A stretch of 64,000 nucleotides of DNA from Streptomyces sp. NBC_01707 (lineage in GTDB: Bacteria; Actinomycetota; Actinomycetes; Streptomycetales; Streptomycetaceae), in the NCBI RefSeq assembly GCF_041438805.1, contig NZ_CP109190.1, positions 7,936,001-8,000,000 on the forward strand. The letters are read 5' to 3'. Position numbers and translations under genes: made by a program. Positions 20,320 through 29,963 of this stretch are shown here, piece after piece; the stretch's first letter is position 1, and each line of letters starts with the position of its first letter. The notes beneath the pieces are model-generated. The model made no database searches. It was given only the letters and a program-made list of their open reading frames with translations, and was not told the DNA's origin.

Positions 20320-22527
20320 TCACCAGCGCTCAGGCCCGCCCCTCCCCGAAGTCGGGGAGGCGGCGGGCTTCCGCGTTCTGCCGTCCGGCGCGGGTACGGG
20401 ACCACGTCGCTGTGCCTTCACGCCCGGACGGTCCACGGGCCGGCACGCCAGCGCCCGTGCCACCGCTGCGTCCGGATCCAGCTGCGCACCCGTCCGCCGT
20501 CCCGACTCGTACCGTGCGTCGCCCAGCTCCCGCCGCGCCAGCCGCTCACACTCCGCCCGCGGCCTTCCGTAGTACACCGAACCGAAGAGCGGCAGCCCCA
20601 CCGACGGCCAGATCCGCTCGGCGGCCCCCTGCAGCACCGCCGCCTCCGCCGCGTCCCCCTCGACCGCCGTGACCAGTGCCAGCAGTTCCAGGGCAAGGAC
20701 GGAGCCGAGCAGGTCATGGAAGGCGTGGCCGATGGCCAGGGACTCCCGGAGCAGCTCCCGGGCGCACTCCGGCCGCCCCTGCTGCAGCTGCGCGTACGCC
20801 AGCACGAAGAGCGCGTACGAGAGCGCCCACCGCTCCCCGCGGTCGTCGCAGGCCTCCCTGACCTCCCGGCAGATCTCCACCGCGGCCTCCAGGTCCCCGC
20901 GGAACCCGACCGCCATCGCCAGTTCGATCTGGGCCATCAGCACATTGCTGTTCAGCTCGCCGAGGTCCCGGTAGCGCCCAAGGGCGTCCCGCAACAGCTC
21001 CTCCGCACGGACCATGTCGTCCGTGACGAGGGCCAGGCATCCCGTGCGGTGCACCGCGTAGGCCTGGGCCGCCGCGTCACCGGTCCGGTCCGCCTCCTCC
21101 CGGCACTCCTGCAGCGCGGAGATCGCACCGACCGCGTCCCCCTGCAGCACGGCCACGTACCCGAGCACCCACAGCGCCTTGAGCCGGGAGGGTTCGTACG
21201 GCGTCTCCTCCTCCAGTACGTGGTTCAGCCAGTGGCGCCCCTCCGAGAGGCGCCCGCAGCCGACCCAGAGGAACCAGAGCGTGCCCGCCAGGTACTGCGC
21301 GAGATGGGCCTCGTCCGGGCACTCCAGCGAACACTCCATCGCCCGGCGCAGATTGGGCAGTTCGCTCTCGGCCCGGGCCGCGACCTCGCCCTGCCGCGGG
21401 CTGAACCAGTCGAGCTCGCACCAGGTGGCCAGCCCCAGGAACCAGTCCCGGTGGCGCCGTCGCAGCCGGTCCGTGTCGCCGGCGGCGGCCAGCCACTCGG
21501 CGCCGTACTCGCGCACCGTGTCCAGCATTCGGTAGCGGGTGCCCACCGCCGAGTCCTCGCGCAGCACCACGGACTGCGCCAGCAGTCCCGTCAGCACATC
21601 GAGCACCGACTCGGCCGGCAGCTCGGGGCTGCTGCAGATGTACTCGACGGCCTCCAGATCGAACTGCCCGGCGAACACCGACAACCGCGCCCACAGCAGC
21701 CGTTGCTCCGGGGCGCACAGTTCATGGCTCCAGCCGATGGCCGTACGGAGCGTCTGGTGGCGCGCCTGCGCGCTTCGCCCGGCGCCTGTCAGCAGTCGGA
21801 AGCGGTCGTCCAGACGCTGCAGCACCTGTTCCGTGGACAGGGCGCGAAGCCGTCCGGCGGCCAGTTCCAGCGCGAGCGGAATCCCGTCCAGCCGACGGCA
21901 CAACTCCCGCGCCGATCCGCGGTTGTCCTGCGTCAGCCGGAACTCCGGGCGCACCGCCGCGGCCCGTTCCGCGAACAGCGTCACCGCGTCCTCGACGGCC
22001 ATCGGCGCGAGCGGATAGGTGACCTCGCCGTCCAGCTCCAGGGGCCGCCGTCCGGCGGCCAGCACCCGCAGCTGCGGAGCCCTGCGCAGCAGCGCGCACA
22101 CCAACTCGGCGCAGGCGTCGACAAGATGCTCGAAGCCGTCGATCACCAGCAGGATCCGGCGTCCGGCGAGATGTTCGAGGAGTGTCGTGCGGGGCGGGCG
22201 GCTGGTGTGATCGGTGAGTCCCAGCGCATCGATCACGGCATGTTCCAGCAGTCCGGGGTCGTGGACGGCGGACAGCTCCACCAGCCAGACCCCGTCGCAG
22301 TACCGTTTCTCCACGAGAGCCGCGGCCCGGATGGCACTCCGGGTCTTCCCCACGCCACCCACCCCGACCACGGTGACCAGTCTCGATTCCGTCAGCAGAC
22401 GGCCCAGGTCGGCCAGCTCCTCGTCACGTCCCACGAATCGGTTCAGCTCGGCCGGGAGATTGCCCCCGGTGCCGGGGCTCGGAGCGTCAGGGGAATCGTC
22501 GGGGGAGGGGCGCTGGGAGCGTCGCAT
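20320..22527 (-). CDS. STAND-family NB-ARC ATPase without a recognisable output domain
   Basis: This 735-residue protein belongs to the STAND signalling ATPases related to AfsR/LuxR-type regulators. It has ELNRFVGRDEEL before Walker A GVGGVGKT (residues 55-62), Walker B RRILLVIDGFEH (about 123-134), a GIPLALELAAGRLR motif after the ATPase core, a winged-helix-like region, then TPR-like helical repeats (about 400-650). Homologues of this layout usually end in a LuxR-type helix-turn-helix or begin with a DNA-binding BTAD module; neither is seen. The final residues after about 690 are Arg/Pro-rich, and part of that tail is encoded by the rpsD terminator hairpin. The ATG appears leaderless (promoter 22536-22565). 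Ligand and partner are unknown. Confidence 0.85.
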   Translation of the reverse strand: MRRSQRPSPDDSPDAPSPGTGGNLPAELNRFVGRDEELADLGRLLTESRLVTVVGVGGVGKTRSAIRAAALVEKRYCDGVWLVELSAVHDPGLLEHAVIDALGLTDHTSRPPRTTLLEHLAGRRILLVIDGFEHLVDACAELVCALLRRAPQLRVLAAGRRPLELDGEVTYPLAPMAVEDAVTLFAERAAAVRPEFRLTQDNRGSARELCRRLDGIPLALELAAGRLRALSTEQVLQRLDDRFRLLTGAGRSAQARHQTLRTAIGWSHELCAPEQRLLWARLSVFAGQFDLEAVEYICSSPELPAESVLDVLTGLLAQSVVLREDSAVGTRYRMLDTVREYGAEWLAAAGDTDRLRRRHRDWFLGLATWCELDWFSPRQGEVAARAESELPNLRRAMECSLECPDEAHLAQYLAGTLWFLWVGCGRLSEGRHWLNHVLEEETPYEPSRLKALWVLGYVAVLQGDAVGAISALQECREEADRTGDAAAQAYAVHRTGCLALVTDDMVRAEELLRDALGRYRDLGELNSNVLMAQIELAMAVGFRGDLEAAVEICREVREACDDRGERWALSYALFVLAYAQLQQGRPECARELLRESLAIGHAFHDLLGSVLALELLALVTAVEGDAAEAAVLQGAAERIWPSVGLPLFGSVYYGRPRAECERLARRELGDARYESGRRTGAQLDPDAAVARALACRPVDRPGVKAQRRGPVPAPDGRTRKPAASPTSGRGGPERW
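20334..20368 (+). terminator. rpsD terminator hairpin, inside the 3' end of the STAND gene
   Basis: The outer stem 20334-20340 with 20362-20368 and the inner stem 20342-20348 with 20353-20359 stack around a small internal mismatch and an AAGT loop. It begins 32 bases after the rpsD stop. On the minus strand it encodes about the last 12-16 residues of the STAND protein. Confidence 0.85.
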
Positions 22528-22535
22528 GAATACGC

Positions 22536-22565
22536 AGAGTACTGGCCCCGCAGCTCTCCGTACAA
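22536..22565 (-). promoter_or_regulatory. Predicted promoter of STAND ATPase gene (leaderless)
   Basis: On the minus strand, -35 TTGTAC (22560-22565) and -10 TACTCT (22536-22541) are 18 bases apart. The start codon lies 8 bases after the -10 box and there is no ribosome binding site, so the mRNA is probably leaderless. Confidence 0.6.
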
Positions 22566-22673
22566 TCTCCTTTGTGCAACTCCGCTCCCCCGTCCCGAAT
22601 GCGGTAGGGGGCGTGCCCCCCGGCGCGATAGGGTCGGGAGACGACGATTCGACAAGCCAGGGAGCGGTGCAAC

Positions 22674-23138
22674 GTGTCCGGTGGAGAGGTGGCCGGGATC
22701 CTGGTGGCCGTCTTCTGGGCGATCCTGGTCTCGTTCCTCGCCGTCGTCCTGGTGAGGCTGGCCCAGACGCTCAGGGCAACCACCAAGCTCGTGGCGGAAG
22801 TGACCGAACAGGCCGTTCCGCTGCTCGCCGACGCTTCCGCGACGGTGCGCTCCGCGCAGACCCAGCTCGACAAGGTCGACGCGATCGCGACGGACGTGCA
22901 GGAGGTCACCTCCAACGCCTCGGCGCTCTCCACCACCGTCGCATCGACCTTCGGCGGACCACTGGTCAAGGTGGCCGCGTTCGGTTACGGGGTGCGGCAG
23001 GCCATCGGCCGCCGAACCTCCCCGGAAGCCGAGCCGGCCCGCCGGGCGCCGCGTCGCACGGTGATCGTCGGCCGTACGGTGCCGTCCGCGAGGACCAAGA
23101 AGCGCGGCGGCAGAAGCTCCCGCGGATCGAAGGACTGA
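22674..23138 (+). CDS. DUF948 domain-containing membrane protein
   Basis: This 154-residue protein has one N-terminal transmembrane helix (about residues 5-27, VAGILVAVFWAILVSFLAVVL) followed by a helical stretch with coiled-coil character (about 30-85) of the DUF948 type. The C-terminus is very basic (RRAPRRTV and KKRGGRSSRGSK). The role is unknown; similar proteins are called general stress proteins in Firmicutes. The GTG at 22674 has a GGAG-like site upstream. It is followed after 7 bases by another small gene and then alaS, so it probably leads the alaS operon. TAGGGT around 22629 may be its -10 box. Confidence 0.85.
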   Translation: MSGGEVAGILVAVFWAILVSFLAVVLVRLAQTLRATTKLVAEVTEQAVPLLADASATVRSAQTQLDKVDAIATDVQEVTSNASALSTTVASTFGGPLVKVAAFGYGVRQAIGRRTSPEAEPARRAPRRTVIVGRTVPSARTKKRGGRSSRGSKD

Positions 23139-23145
23139 CGCAGCG

Positions 23146-23514
23146 ATGTTCCGCCGTACGTTCTGGTTCACCGCCGGCGCAGCCGCCGGTGTCTGGGCCA
23201 CCACCAAGGTCAACCGGAAGCTCAAGCAGCTGACCCCCGAGAGCCTCGCGGCGCGCGCCGCCGACAAGGCGATCGAGGGAGGTCACAAGCTCAAGGACTT
23301 CGCCCTCGACGTCCGCGACGGCATGGTCCGGCGCGAGGCGGAGCTGGGGGAGGCACTGGGCCTGCAGGCACCGGTCGACCCCGAGCTCCCGGTGCAGCGT
23401 CGTTTCGCGGTCGAGGCGGCCGAGCCCGCCCCGGGCGCAGAGGCGACCGCCCACCGCAAGCTCCCCCACAACTCGTACAACGACAACTCGTACAACCGGA
23501 ATGAGGACCACTGA
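23146..23514 (+). CDS. Small conserved actinobacterial protein (DUF6167-like)
   Basis: A 122-residue protein with a short hydrophobic N-terminal segment ([21 protein letters not shown], about residues 2-22) that could be a membrane anchor, then a helical region and an Asn/Tyr-rich hydrophilic tail. I recognise it only as a conserved companion of the DUF948 gene and alaS in Streptomyces; function unknown. It sits 7 bases after the DUF948 gene and its stop overlaps the alaS ATG by one base, which indicates co-translation of the three genes. Confidence 0.75.
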   Translation: MFRRTFWFTAGAAAGVWATTKVNRKLKQLTPESLAARAADKAIEGGHKLKDFALDVRDGMVRREAELGEALGLQAPVDPELPVQRRFAVEAAEPAPGAEATAHRKLPHNSYNDNSYNRNEDH

Positions 23515-26183
23515 TGGAGTCGGCTGAAATTCGTCGCCGCTGGCTGAGCTTCTTCGAGGAGCGCGGGCACACCGTCGTGCCTTCGGCGTCGCTCATCGCG
23601 GACGACCCGACTCTGCTGCTGGTCCCCGCGGGCATGGTCCCCTTCAAGCCGTACTTCCTCGGCGAGGTCAAGCCGCCCGCCCCGCGCGTCACCAGTGTGC
23701 AGAAGTGTGTGCGTACGCCCGACATCGAAGAGGTCGGCAAGACCACCCGGCACGGCACCTTCTTCCAGATGTGCGGGAACTTCTCGTTCGGCGACTACTT
23801 CAAGGAAGGCGCCATCAGCTACGCCTGGGAGGCTCTCACCACCCCCGTGGCGGAAGGCGGCTTCGGTCTCGACCCCGAGCGACTGTGGATCACGGTCTAC
23901 CTGGACGACGACGAGGCCGAGCAGATCTGGCGCGACAAGATCGGCGTCCCGGCCGAACGCATCCAGCGTCTGGGCAAGAAGGACAACTTCTGGTCCATGG
24001 GTGTCCCCGGCCCGTGCGGCCCCTGCTCCGAGATCAACTACGACCGCGGCCCCGAGTTCGGTGTCGAGGGCGGCCCGGCCGTCAACGACGAGCGGTACGT
24101 GGAGATCTGGAACCTGGTCTTCATGCAGTACGAGCGGGGTGCCGGCGACGGCAAGGAGGACTTCCCGATCCTCGGTGACCTGCCGTCCAAGAACATCGAC
24201 ACCGGCCTCGGCCTCGAGCGCCTCGCGATGATCCTTCAGGGCGTGCAGAACCTGTACGAGATCGACACCTCGATGGCCGTCATCGAGAAGGCCACCGAGC
24301 TGACCGGGGTGCGCTACGGCGAGAACCACACCTCCGACGTCTCGCTCCGGGTGGTCACCGACCACATGCGTACGTCCGTCATGCTCATCGGCGACGGTGT
24401 CACCCCCGGCAACGAGGGCCGCGGCTACGTCCTGCGCCGCATCATGCGCCGCGCCGTCCGCAACATGCGCCTCCTCGGCGCCACCGGCCCGGTCGTCGCC
24501 GAGCTCGTCGACACGGTCATCAAGTCGATGGGCCAGCAGTACCCGGAGCTGATCACCGACCGCAAGCGCATCGAGACCGTCGCGCTCGCCGAGGAGGCCG
24601 CCTTCCTCAAGGCCCTCAAGGGCGGCACCAACATCCTCGACACCGCCGTCACCGAGACCAAGGCCGCCGGCGGCAAGGTCCTCGCCGGCGACAAGGCGTT
24701 CCTGCTCCACGACACCTGGGGCTTCCCGATCGACCTCACCCTGGAGATGGCCGCCGAACAGGGCCTCGCCGTGGACGAGGACGGCTTCCGCCGCCTGATG
24801 AAGGAGCAGCGGGACCGCGCCAAGGCCGACGCCAAGGCCAAGAAGACCGGTCACGCCGACCTGTCCGCCTACCGAGAGGTGGCCGACAAGTCCGGCTCCA
24901 CCGAGTTCACCGGCTACACGTCCACCGAGGGCGAGTCGACGATCGTCGGCCTCCTCGTCGACGGGATCTCCTCGCCCGCAGCCACCGAGGGCGACGAGGT
25001 CGAGGTCGTCCTCGACCGCACGCCGTTCTACGCCGAGGGCGGCGGCCAGCTCGCCGACCAGGGACGGATCCGGCTCGACACCGGGGCCGTCATCCAGGTG
25101 CGCGACGTCCAGCAGCCGGTCCCCGGTGTCTCCGTCCACAAGGGCACGGTCCAGGTCGGCGAGGTGACGGTCGGCGCCACCGCCTACGCCGCCATCGACA
25201 CCACCCGCCGCCGCGCCATCGCCCGTGCCCACAGCGCCACGCACCTCACGCACCAGGCGCTGCGTGACGCCCTCGGCCCGACGGCCGCCCAGGCCGGTTC
25301 GGAGAACTCGCCGGGCCGCTTCCGCTTCGACTTCGGTTCGCCCGCAGCCGTGCCCGGCACGGTCCTCACCGACGTCGAGCAGAAGATCAACGAGGTTCTG
25401 GCCCGGGAGCTCGACGTCCAGGCCGAGGTCATGTCGATCGACGAGGCCAAGAAGCAGGGCGCCATCGCGGAGTTCGGCGAGAAGTACGGCGAGCGGGTCC
25501 GCGTCGTCACCATCGGCGACTTCTCCAAGGAGCTCTGCGGCGGTACGCACGTCCACAACACCGCCCAGCTGGGTCTGGTGAAGCTGCTCGGCGAGTCGTC
25601 CATCGGCTCCGGGGTGCGCCGTATCGAGGCCCTCGTCGGCGTCGACGCGTACAACTTCCTGGCCAAGGAGCACACGGTCGTCGCCCAGCTCCAGGAGCTG
25701 GTCAAGGGCCGCCCCGAGGAGCTTCCGGAGAAGGTCTCCACCATGCTCGGCAAGCTGAAGGACGCCGAGAAGGAGATCGAGAAGTTCCGCGCGGAGAAGG
25801 TCCTCCAGGCCGCCGGCGGACTCGCCGACTCCGCCAAGGACGTACGCGGCGTCGCCCTGGTCACCGGACAGGTGCCGGACGGGACGTCCGCCGACGACCT
25901 GCGCAGGCTGGTCCTCGACGTCCGGGGCCGCATCCAGGGCGGCCGCCCGGCTGTCGTGGCGCTGTTCACCACGGCCAACGGCCGCCCGCTGACCGTCATC
26001 GCCACCAACGAGGCCGCCCGCGAGCGTGGCCTCAAGGCCGGTGACCTGGTGCGTACGGCTGCCAAGACCCTCGGTGGCGGTGGCGGCGGCAAGCCGGACG
26101 TCGCCCAGGGCGGCGGCCAGAACCCCGCCGCCATCGGCGAGGCCATCGCCGCTGTCGAACGCCTCGTGACCGAGACGGCGTGA
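23514..26183 (+). CDS. alaS: Alanine--tRNA ligase
   Basis: Class II synthetase that charges tRNA-Ala and edits mischarged Ser and Gly. The 889-residue protein has the catalytic core with [20 protein letters not shown] at the N-terminus, motif 2 [16 protein letters not shown], the editing-domain zinc signature [11 protein letters not shown] with CGGTHVHNT, and the C-terminal C-Ala domain with a Gly-rich stretch ([15 protein letters not shown]). Length is normal. The ATG overlaps the previous stop. ruvX begins at its 3' end, so the DUF948 gene, the small gene, alaS, ruvX and mltG probably form one transcription unit. Confidence 0.97.
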   Translation: MESAEIRRRWLSFFEERGHTVVPSASLIADDPTLLLVPAGMVPFKPYFLGEVKPPAPRVTSVQKCVRTPDIEEVGKTTRHGTFFQMCGNFSFGDYFKEGAISYAWEALTTPVAEGGFGLDPERLWITVYLDDDEAEQIWRDKIGVPAERIQRLGKKDNFWSMGVPGPCGPCSEINYDRGPEFGVEGGPAVNDERYVEIWNLVFMQYERGAGDGKEDFPILGDLPSKNIDTGLGLERLAMILQGVQNLYEIDTSMAVIEKATELTGVRYGENHTSDVSLRVVTDHMRTSVMLIGDGVTPGNEGRGYVLRRIMRRAVRNMRLLGATGPVVAELVDTVIKSMGQQYPELITDRKRIETVALAEEAAFLKALKGGTNILDTAVTETKAAGGKVLAGDKAFLLHDTWGFPIDLTLEMAAEQGLAVDEDGFRRLMKEQRDRAKADAKAKKTGHADLSAYREVADKSGSTEFTGYTSTEGESTIVGLLVDGISSPAATEGDEVEVVLDRTPFYAEGGGQLADQGRIRLDTGAVIQVRDVQQPVPGVSVHKGTVQVGEVTVGATAYAAIDTTRRRAIARAHSATHLTHQALRDALGPTAAQAGSENSPGRFRFDFGSPAAVPGTVLTDVEQKINEVLARELDVQAEVMSIDEAKKQGAIAEFGEKYGERVRVVTIGDFSKELCGGTHVHNTAQLGLVKLLGESSIGSGVRRIEALVGVDAYNFLAKEHTVVAQLQELVKGRPEELPEKVSTMLGKLKDAEKEIEKFRAEKVLQAAGGLADSAKDVRGVALVTGQVPDGTSADDLRRLVLDVRGRIQGGRPAVVALFTTANGRPLTVIATNEAARERGLKAGDLVRTAAKTLGGGGGGKPDVAQGGGQNPAAIGEAIAAVERLVTETA

Positions 26184-26200
26184 CGGCGGGAGTGACGCAG

Positions 26201-26665
26201 ATGCGCCGCGGACGTCGCCTCGCGATCGACGTCGGGGACGCCCGGATCGGGGTCGCCTCGTGCGACCCCGACGGGATCCTCGCCACGCCGGTGGAAACCG
26301 TGCCGGGACGCGACGTCCCGGCCGCCCACCGGCGGCTGGGTCAGATCGTCGAGGAGTACGAGCCCATCGAGATCATCATCGGTCTGCCCAGATCCCTGGG
26401 CGGCGGTGAAGGGCCTGCCGCGGCGAAGGTCCGGCTGTTCGCCCAGGAGGTCGCCCGCTCGGCCGCACCCATTCCGGTGCGATTGGTGGACGAGAGGATG
26501 ACCACAGTGACGGCGAGTCAGGGACTGCGCGCCTCGGGCGTGAAGTCCAAGAAGGGCCGGTCTGTCATCGACCAGGCTGCCGCTGTGGTGATCCTCCAGA
26601 ACGCTCTGGAGTCGGAGCGGGCGTCAGGTAAAGCTCCGGGTGAAGGCGTCGAAGTGGTTGTCTGA
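26201..26665 (+). CDS. ruvX: Holliday junction resolvase-like protein / putative pre-16S rRNA nuclease RuvX (YqgF)
   Basis: YqgF/RuvX proteins have an RNase H-like fold and are implicated in maturing the 5' end of 16S rRNA; a resolvase role has also been proposed. The protein is about 154 residues. Catalytic acidic positions are seen in AIDVGDARIGVA (N-terminus), VDERMTT (middle) and the C-terminal DQAAAVVIL. I prefer the ATG at 26201, which gives the usual start MRRGRRLAIDVG and has GGGAG 8 bases upstream. A GTG at 26180 overlapping the alaS stop is an alternative that adds 7 residues. Confidence 0.9.
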   Translation: MRRGRRLAIDVGDARIGVASCDPDGILATPVETVPGRDVPAAHRRLGQIVEEYEPIEIIIGLPRSLGGGEGPAAAKVRLFAQEVARSAAPIPVRLVDERMTTVTASQGLRASGVKSKKGRSVIDQAAAVVILQNALESERASGKAPGEGVEVVV

Positions 26666-26695
26666 TCGCGATACGGTAACGTTCCGCGCGATGCG

Positions 26696-26717
26696 GCGGT
26701 GTTCGAACAAACACCGC
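26696..26717 (+). other. Hairpin upstream of mltG
   Basis: An 8-bp stem (26696-26703 with 26710-26717) with a 6-base loop lies in the 95-base gap between ruvX and mltG. TACGGT just upstream (near 26672) could be a -10 box, so this may be leader structure instead of a terminator. Confidence 0.35.
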
Positions 26718-26760
26718 ACAGCAAAGAGGCGGAAGTTCGTCTCGCGGCTCTAGGGGATCG

Positions 26761-28560
26761 ATGACTGAGTATGGCCGGGGCCCCGGCTCCGAACCGTGGC
26801 ATCCCGAGGATCCCCTCTATGGGGACCAGGGATGGGATGGCCAGCAGGCTGCCCACGGCCAGAGCCAGTACGGCGGCCCGCAGCAGGCCTATCCGCAGGA
26901 CCCCTACGCCCAGCAGCAGCCGCAGCAGATGTACCCCCAGCATCAGCAGCATCAGCAGCACCAGCAGTACGGCTCGCCGCAGGACCCGTACGCGCAGGAC
27001 CCTTACGCGCAGCAGCAGCACGACCCGTACGCCCAGGGCCCTTATGCACAGCAGCAGCCGCAGCAGCCGCATGACCCGTACGCCCAGCAGGCTCAGCAGC
27101 ACCAGCAGCACCAGCAGTACAACGGTGGCTGGGACACCGGTCAGCAGCCCGCGGCGATGCCGCCGTACGACGGCCAGGCGCAGGACGCGTACGGGAACCA
27201 GTCGGGTGGCTACGGCGCATCGCACGACCCCTACGGCACTCCTGAGGCGTACCCGCCGCCGCAGCCCCCGGGCCGACGTGAGGCCGCGCCCGAACAGGGC
27301 TCACCGCGTACCCCCGACTGGGACCCGGACGAGCCCGAGGAGGAGACGCACCCCTTCTTCACGGGCGTCGACGACGACCGCGATGTCCGGCGCCCCCGTG
27401 ACGACGATGACGAGTACGACGACGACTCGCGTGAATCGCGCAGGGGCGGCGACAGCGAACGCCGCGGCAAGGGCAAGAAGAAGAGCCGCAACGGCTGCGC
27501 CTGCCTCGTCGTCTCCCTGGTCCTCGCCGGCGGCCTCGGCGGCGCGGCCTACTTCGGCTACACGTACTGGCAGAAACAATTCGGCCCCGCACCCGACTAC
27601 TCCGGCCAGGGCTCCGGCAGCGTCGAGGTGGAGATCCCGAAGGGCGCCCTCGGCAACGAGATCGGCAACATCCTGAAGGAGAAGGGCGTCGTCAAGAGCG
27701 TCGATGCCTTCGTCGCAGCGCAGACCAAGAACTCCAAGGGGAAATCGATCCAGGCGGGCGTCTACGTCCTCAACGAGCACATGTCCGCGGCCGAGGCCGT
27801 GAAGATGATGATCGACCCGAAGAGCCAGAATCTGCTGATCATTCCTGAGGGCAAGACCACCCGAGATGTCTACAAGCTGATCGACACGAAGCTCGGTCTC
27901 AAGGCCGGCACCACCAAGGATGTCGCCAAGAAGAACGTCGGCGATCTCGGGCTGCCGGACTGGGCCGATGACGACCCGGCCGTGGACGACCGGCTGGAGG
28001 GCTTCCTCTTCCCCGCGGCCTACCCGGTCACCAAGGAGATGAAGCCCGAGGCCGTCCTCAAGAAGATGGTTTCCCGGGCCAACGACGAGTACGGCAAGGT
28101 CGACCTCGAGTCGAGCGCCAAGAAGCTGGGTCTCAAGAGCCCCTGGCAGTTGATCACGGTCGCCAGCCTCGTCCAGGCCGAGGGCAAGTACAAGCACGAC
28201 TTCGACAAGGTCGCCCGGGTCGTCTACAACCGGCTCAAGCCCAACAACACCGAGACCTACGGACTGCTCGACTTCGACTCCACCGTGAACTACGCCAAGG
28301 CCCAGAGCACGCTGGACACGGGCGCGGTGTCGGACCTGCGGAAGTTCAAGGACCCGTACAACACGTACTACGTCCACGGTCTGCCGCCGGGTCCGATCAA
28401 CAACCCCGGCGAAGCGGCGCTTCACTCGGCGATCAAGCCGACTCCCGGACCTTGGTACTACTTCGTGTCCGTGACCGCGGACAAGACCGTGTTCGCGGTC
28501 ACCAACGAAGAGCACGAGCGCAATCGCAAGAAGTACGAACAGGAGAAGTCGGGTCAGTGA
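26761..28560 (+). CDS. mltG: Endolytic transglycosylase MltG with long Gln/Tyr-rich cytoplasmic tail
   Basis: MltG cleaves nascent peptidoglycan strands within the chain and is thought to set glycan length. The 599-residue product has a cytoplasmic N-terminal region of about 240 residues. Residues 25-135 are low-complexity Gln/Tyr/Pro repeats (DPYAQ, QQQPQQ, HQQHQQ), followed by an acidic and a basic patch. One transmembrane helix follows (about 245-268, CACLVVSLVLAGGLGGAAYFG). The extracytoplasmic YceG domain has LTVPEG-like LIIPEGKT, EGFLFPAAYP and the catalytic region ASLVQAEG, where the glutamate matching the E. coli catalytic Glu is kept. aroE overlaps its stop. Confidence 0.92.
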   Translation: MTEYGRGPGSEPWHPEDPLYGDQGWDGQQAAHGQSQYGGPQQAYPQDPYAQQQPQQMYPQHQQHQQHQQYGSPQDPYAQDPYAQQQHDPYAQGPYAQQQPQQPHDPYAQQAQQHQQHQQYNGGWDTGQQPAAMPPYDGQAQDAYGNQSGGYGASHDPYGTPEAYPPPQPPGRREAAPEQGSPRTPDWDPDEPEEETHPFFTGVDDDRDVRRPRDDDDEYDDDSRESRRGGDSERRGKGKKKSRNGCACLVVSLVLAGGLGGAAYFGYTYWQKQFGPAPDYSGQGSGSVEVEIPKGALGNEIGNILKEKGVVKSVDAFVAAQTKNSKGKSIQAGVYVLNEHMSAAEAVKMMIDPKSQNLLIIPEGKTTRDVYKLIDTKLGLKAGTTKDVAKKNVGDLGLPDWADDDPAVDDRLEGFLFPAAYPVTKEMKPEAVLKKMVSRANDEYGKVDLESSAKKLGLKSPWQLITVASLVQAEGKYKHDFDKVARVVYNRLKPNNTETYGLLDFDSTVNYAKAQSTLDTGAVSDLRKFKDPYNTYYVHGLPPGPINNPGEAALHSAIKPTPGPWYYFVSVTADKTVFAVTNEEHERNRKKYEQEKSGQ

Positions 28561-29414
28561 GCACCATCCGACGGGCGGCCGTCCTCGGCTCGCCCATCGC
28601 CCACTCGCTCTCCCCGGTCCTGCACCGGGCGGCGTACGCCGCACTCGGTCTCACCGGATGGTCGTACGACCGCTTCGAGATCGACGAGGCCGCGCTCCCC
28701 GGCTTCGTCCAGGGGCTCGACTCCACGTGGGCCGGTCTTTCACTGACCATGCCGCTCAAGCGCGCGATCATCCCTCTGCTGGACTCCATCAGCGAGACCG
28801 CATCGTCTGTGGAGGCCGTCAACACGGTCGTCCTCACGGACGACGGACGACGGATCGGCGACAACACCGATATTCCGGGCATGATCGCGGCCCTGCGGGA
28901 AAGCGGTGTGGACCAGGTGGGATCCGCGTCGATCCTCGGTGCGGGGGCCACCGCCTCATCCGCACTGGCGGCACTTTCCCGCATCTGTACCGGGCCTGTC
29001 ACCGCCTATGTACGCAGTGCCGCCCGTGCTGCGGAGATGCGGGGCTGGGGCGACAGGCTCGGTGTCGAGCTGCGCACTCTGGAATGGAGCCAGGCCGCTC
29101 GGGCCTTTGACGCCGAGTTGGTGATCGCTACGACTCCGGCGGGTGCCACGGATGAGCTGGCAGGCGCCGTTCCGGACAGCGCCGGTGTCTTGTTCGACGT
29201 TCTGTACGAGCCGTGGCCGACGGCATTGTCCGCTGCGTGGTCGTGCCGGGGAACGGTCATCGGGGGCATGGACCTCCTGGTGCATCAGGCCGTGCTCCAG
29301 GTGGAACTCATGACGGGCTGTGTTCCCGCGCCGTTGCGTGAGATGAGAGCGGCCGGTGAACGTGCTCTCGAAGGGCCCGGGGGTCAGTTTCGGTCACGGG
29401 TCCGGCCGGTTTGA
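28557..29414 (+). CDS. aroE: Shikimate dehydrogenase
   Basis: AroE reduces 3-dehydroshikimate to shikimate with NADPH. The 285-residue protein shows the shikimate-binding GSPIAHSLSPVLH at the N-terminus, the catalytic Lys in LTMPLKRA, NTDIPG, and a nucleotide-binding glycine motif in ILGAGATASSALAAL. I chose the GTG at 28557, which overlaps the mltG TGA and gives the usual AroE start. The 3' half has more A/T at third positions than its neighbours. It starts the aro cluster, interrupted downstream by a secreted-protein gene. Confidence 0.93.
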   Translation: MSTIRRAAVLGSPIAHSLSPVLHRAAYAALGLTGWSYDRFEIDEAALPGFVQGLDSTWAGLSLTMPLKRAIIPLLDSISETASSVEAVNTVVLTDDGRRIGDNTDIPGMIAALRESGVDQVGSASILGAGATASSALAALSRICTGPVTAYVRSAARAAEMRGWGDRLGVELRTLEWSQAARAFDAELVIATTPAGATDELAGAVPDSAGVLFDVLYEPWPTALSAAWSCRGTVIGGMDLLVHQAVLQVELMTGCVPAPLREMRAAGERALEGPGGQFRSRVRPV

Positions 29415-29502
29415 CGTGACCTGATCAATTTTGGTGGTCGGACTGCTACGTTCTCCCGTCGTGGAGCCGGTGTTGATCACACCGGCCAGGAGGGGAGAGA
29501 TT

Positions 29503-29958
29503 GTGCGCACGTTGGTGAGCCGCGGGCTTACGGTGTCGGTTGCTGCCTTGAGCACGCTGATCGCTGGTACGGGTGTGGCCAGCGCATCGAGTCCCGCGGA
29601 CAAGGCTGTGGCCGCTTGTGGGTCCAGTTACTACGTCCAGCGGCAGCAGTCGATGGGGCTGGGGCAGAACACAACTGTGTTCCTGCTGTACAGCGCCTCG
29701 ACGCGCAACAACTGTGTGGTCACCGTGAAGCACGAGAACGCGGGCGCGTACTACGGAACGGCGACCGGTCTCGGCGCGGGAATCCAGGCGGAGGGCGGGT
29801 CCTGGAAGAAGGACGACGGGGACTACAAGTACTACGCAGGTCCTGTCTATCTGAGCGCGGCCGGCCAGTGCGTCCGCTTCTGGGGGCACTACGAGGAGAT
29901 CGGCGCCTCCAGCATCCGGGACTGGTATCACACCAGCACCTTCGGCAACTGCGGCTGA
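29503..29958 (+). CDS. Secreted SapA-like protein (spore-associated protein A family)
   Basis: This is a small secreted protein of 151 residues. A clear signal peptide (RTLVSRGLTVSVAALSTLIAG, cut after about residue 29 near ASA) is followed by a mature domain with four cysteines and the pattern NNCVVTVKHE...YYAGPVYLSA...CVRFWG, which resembles spore-associated protein A of Streptomyces. The role of SapA is unclear; it was found with the spore surface. The GTG at 29503 has a strong AGGAGGGGAGAG site upstream. A GGTGT/ACACC inverted repeat lies just before it (about 29469-29483). Third-position GC is lower than in flanking aro genes. Family assignment is by eye. Confidence 0.7.
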   Translation: MRTLVSRGLTVSVAALSTLIAGTGVASASSPADKAVAACGSSYYVQRQQSMGLGQNTTVFLLYSASTRNNCVVTVKHENAGAYYGTATGLGAGIQAEGGSWKKDDGDYKYYAGPVYLSAAGQCVRFWGHYEEIGASSIRDWYHTSTFGNCG

Positions 29959-29963
29959 CGACA

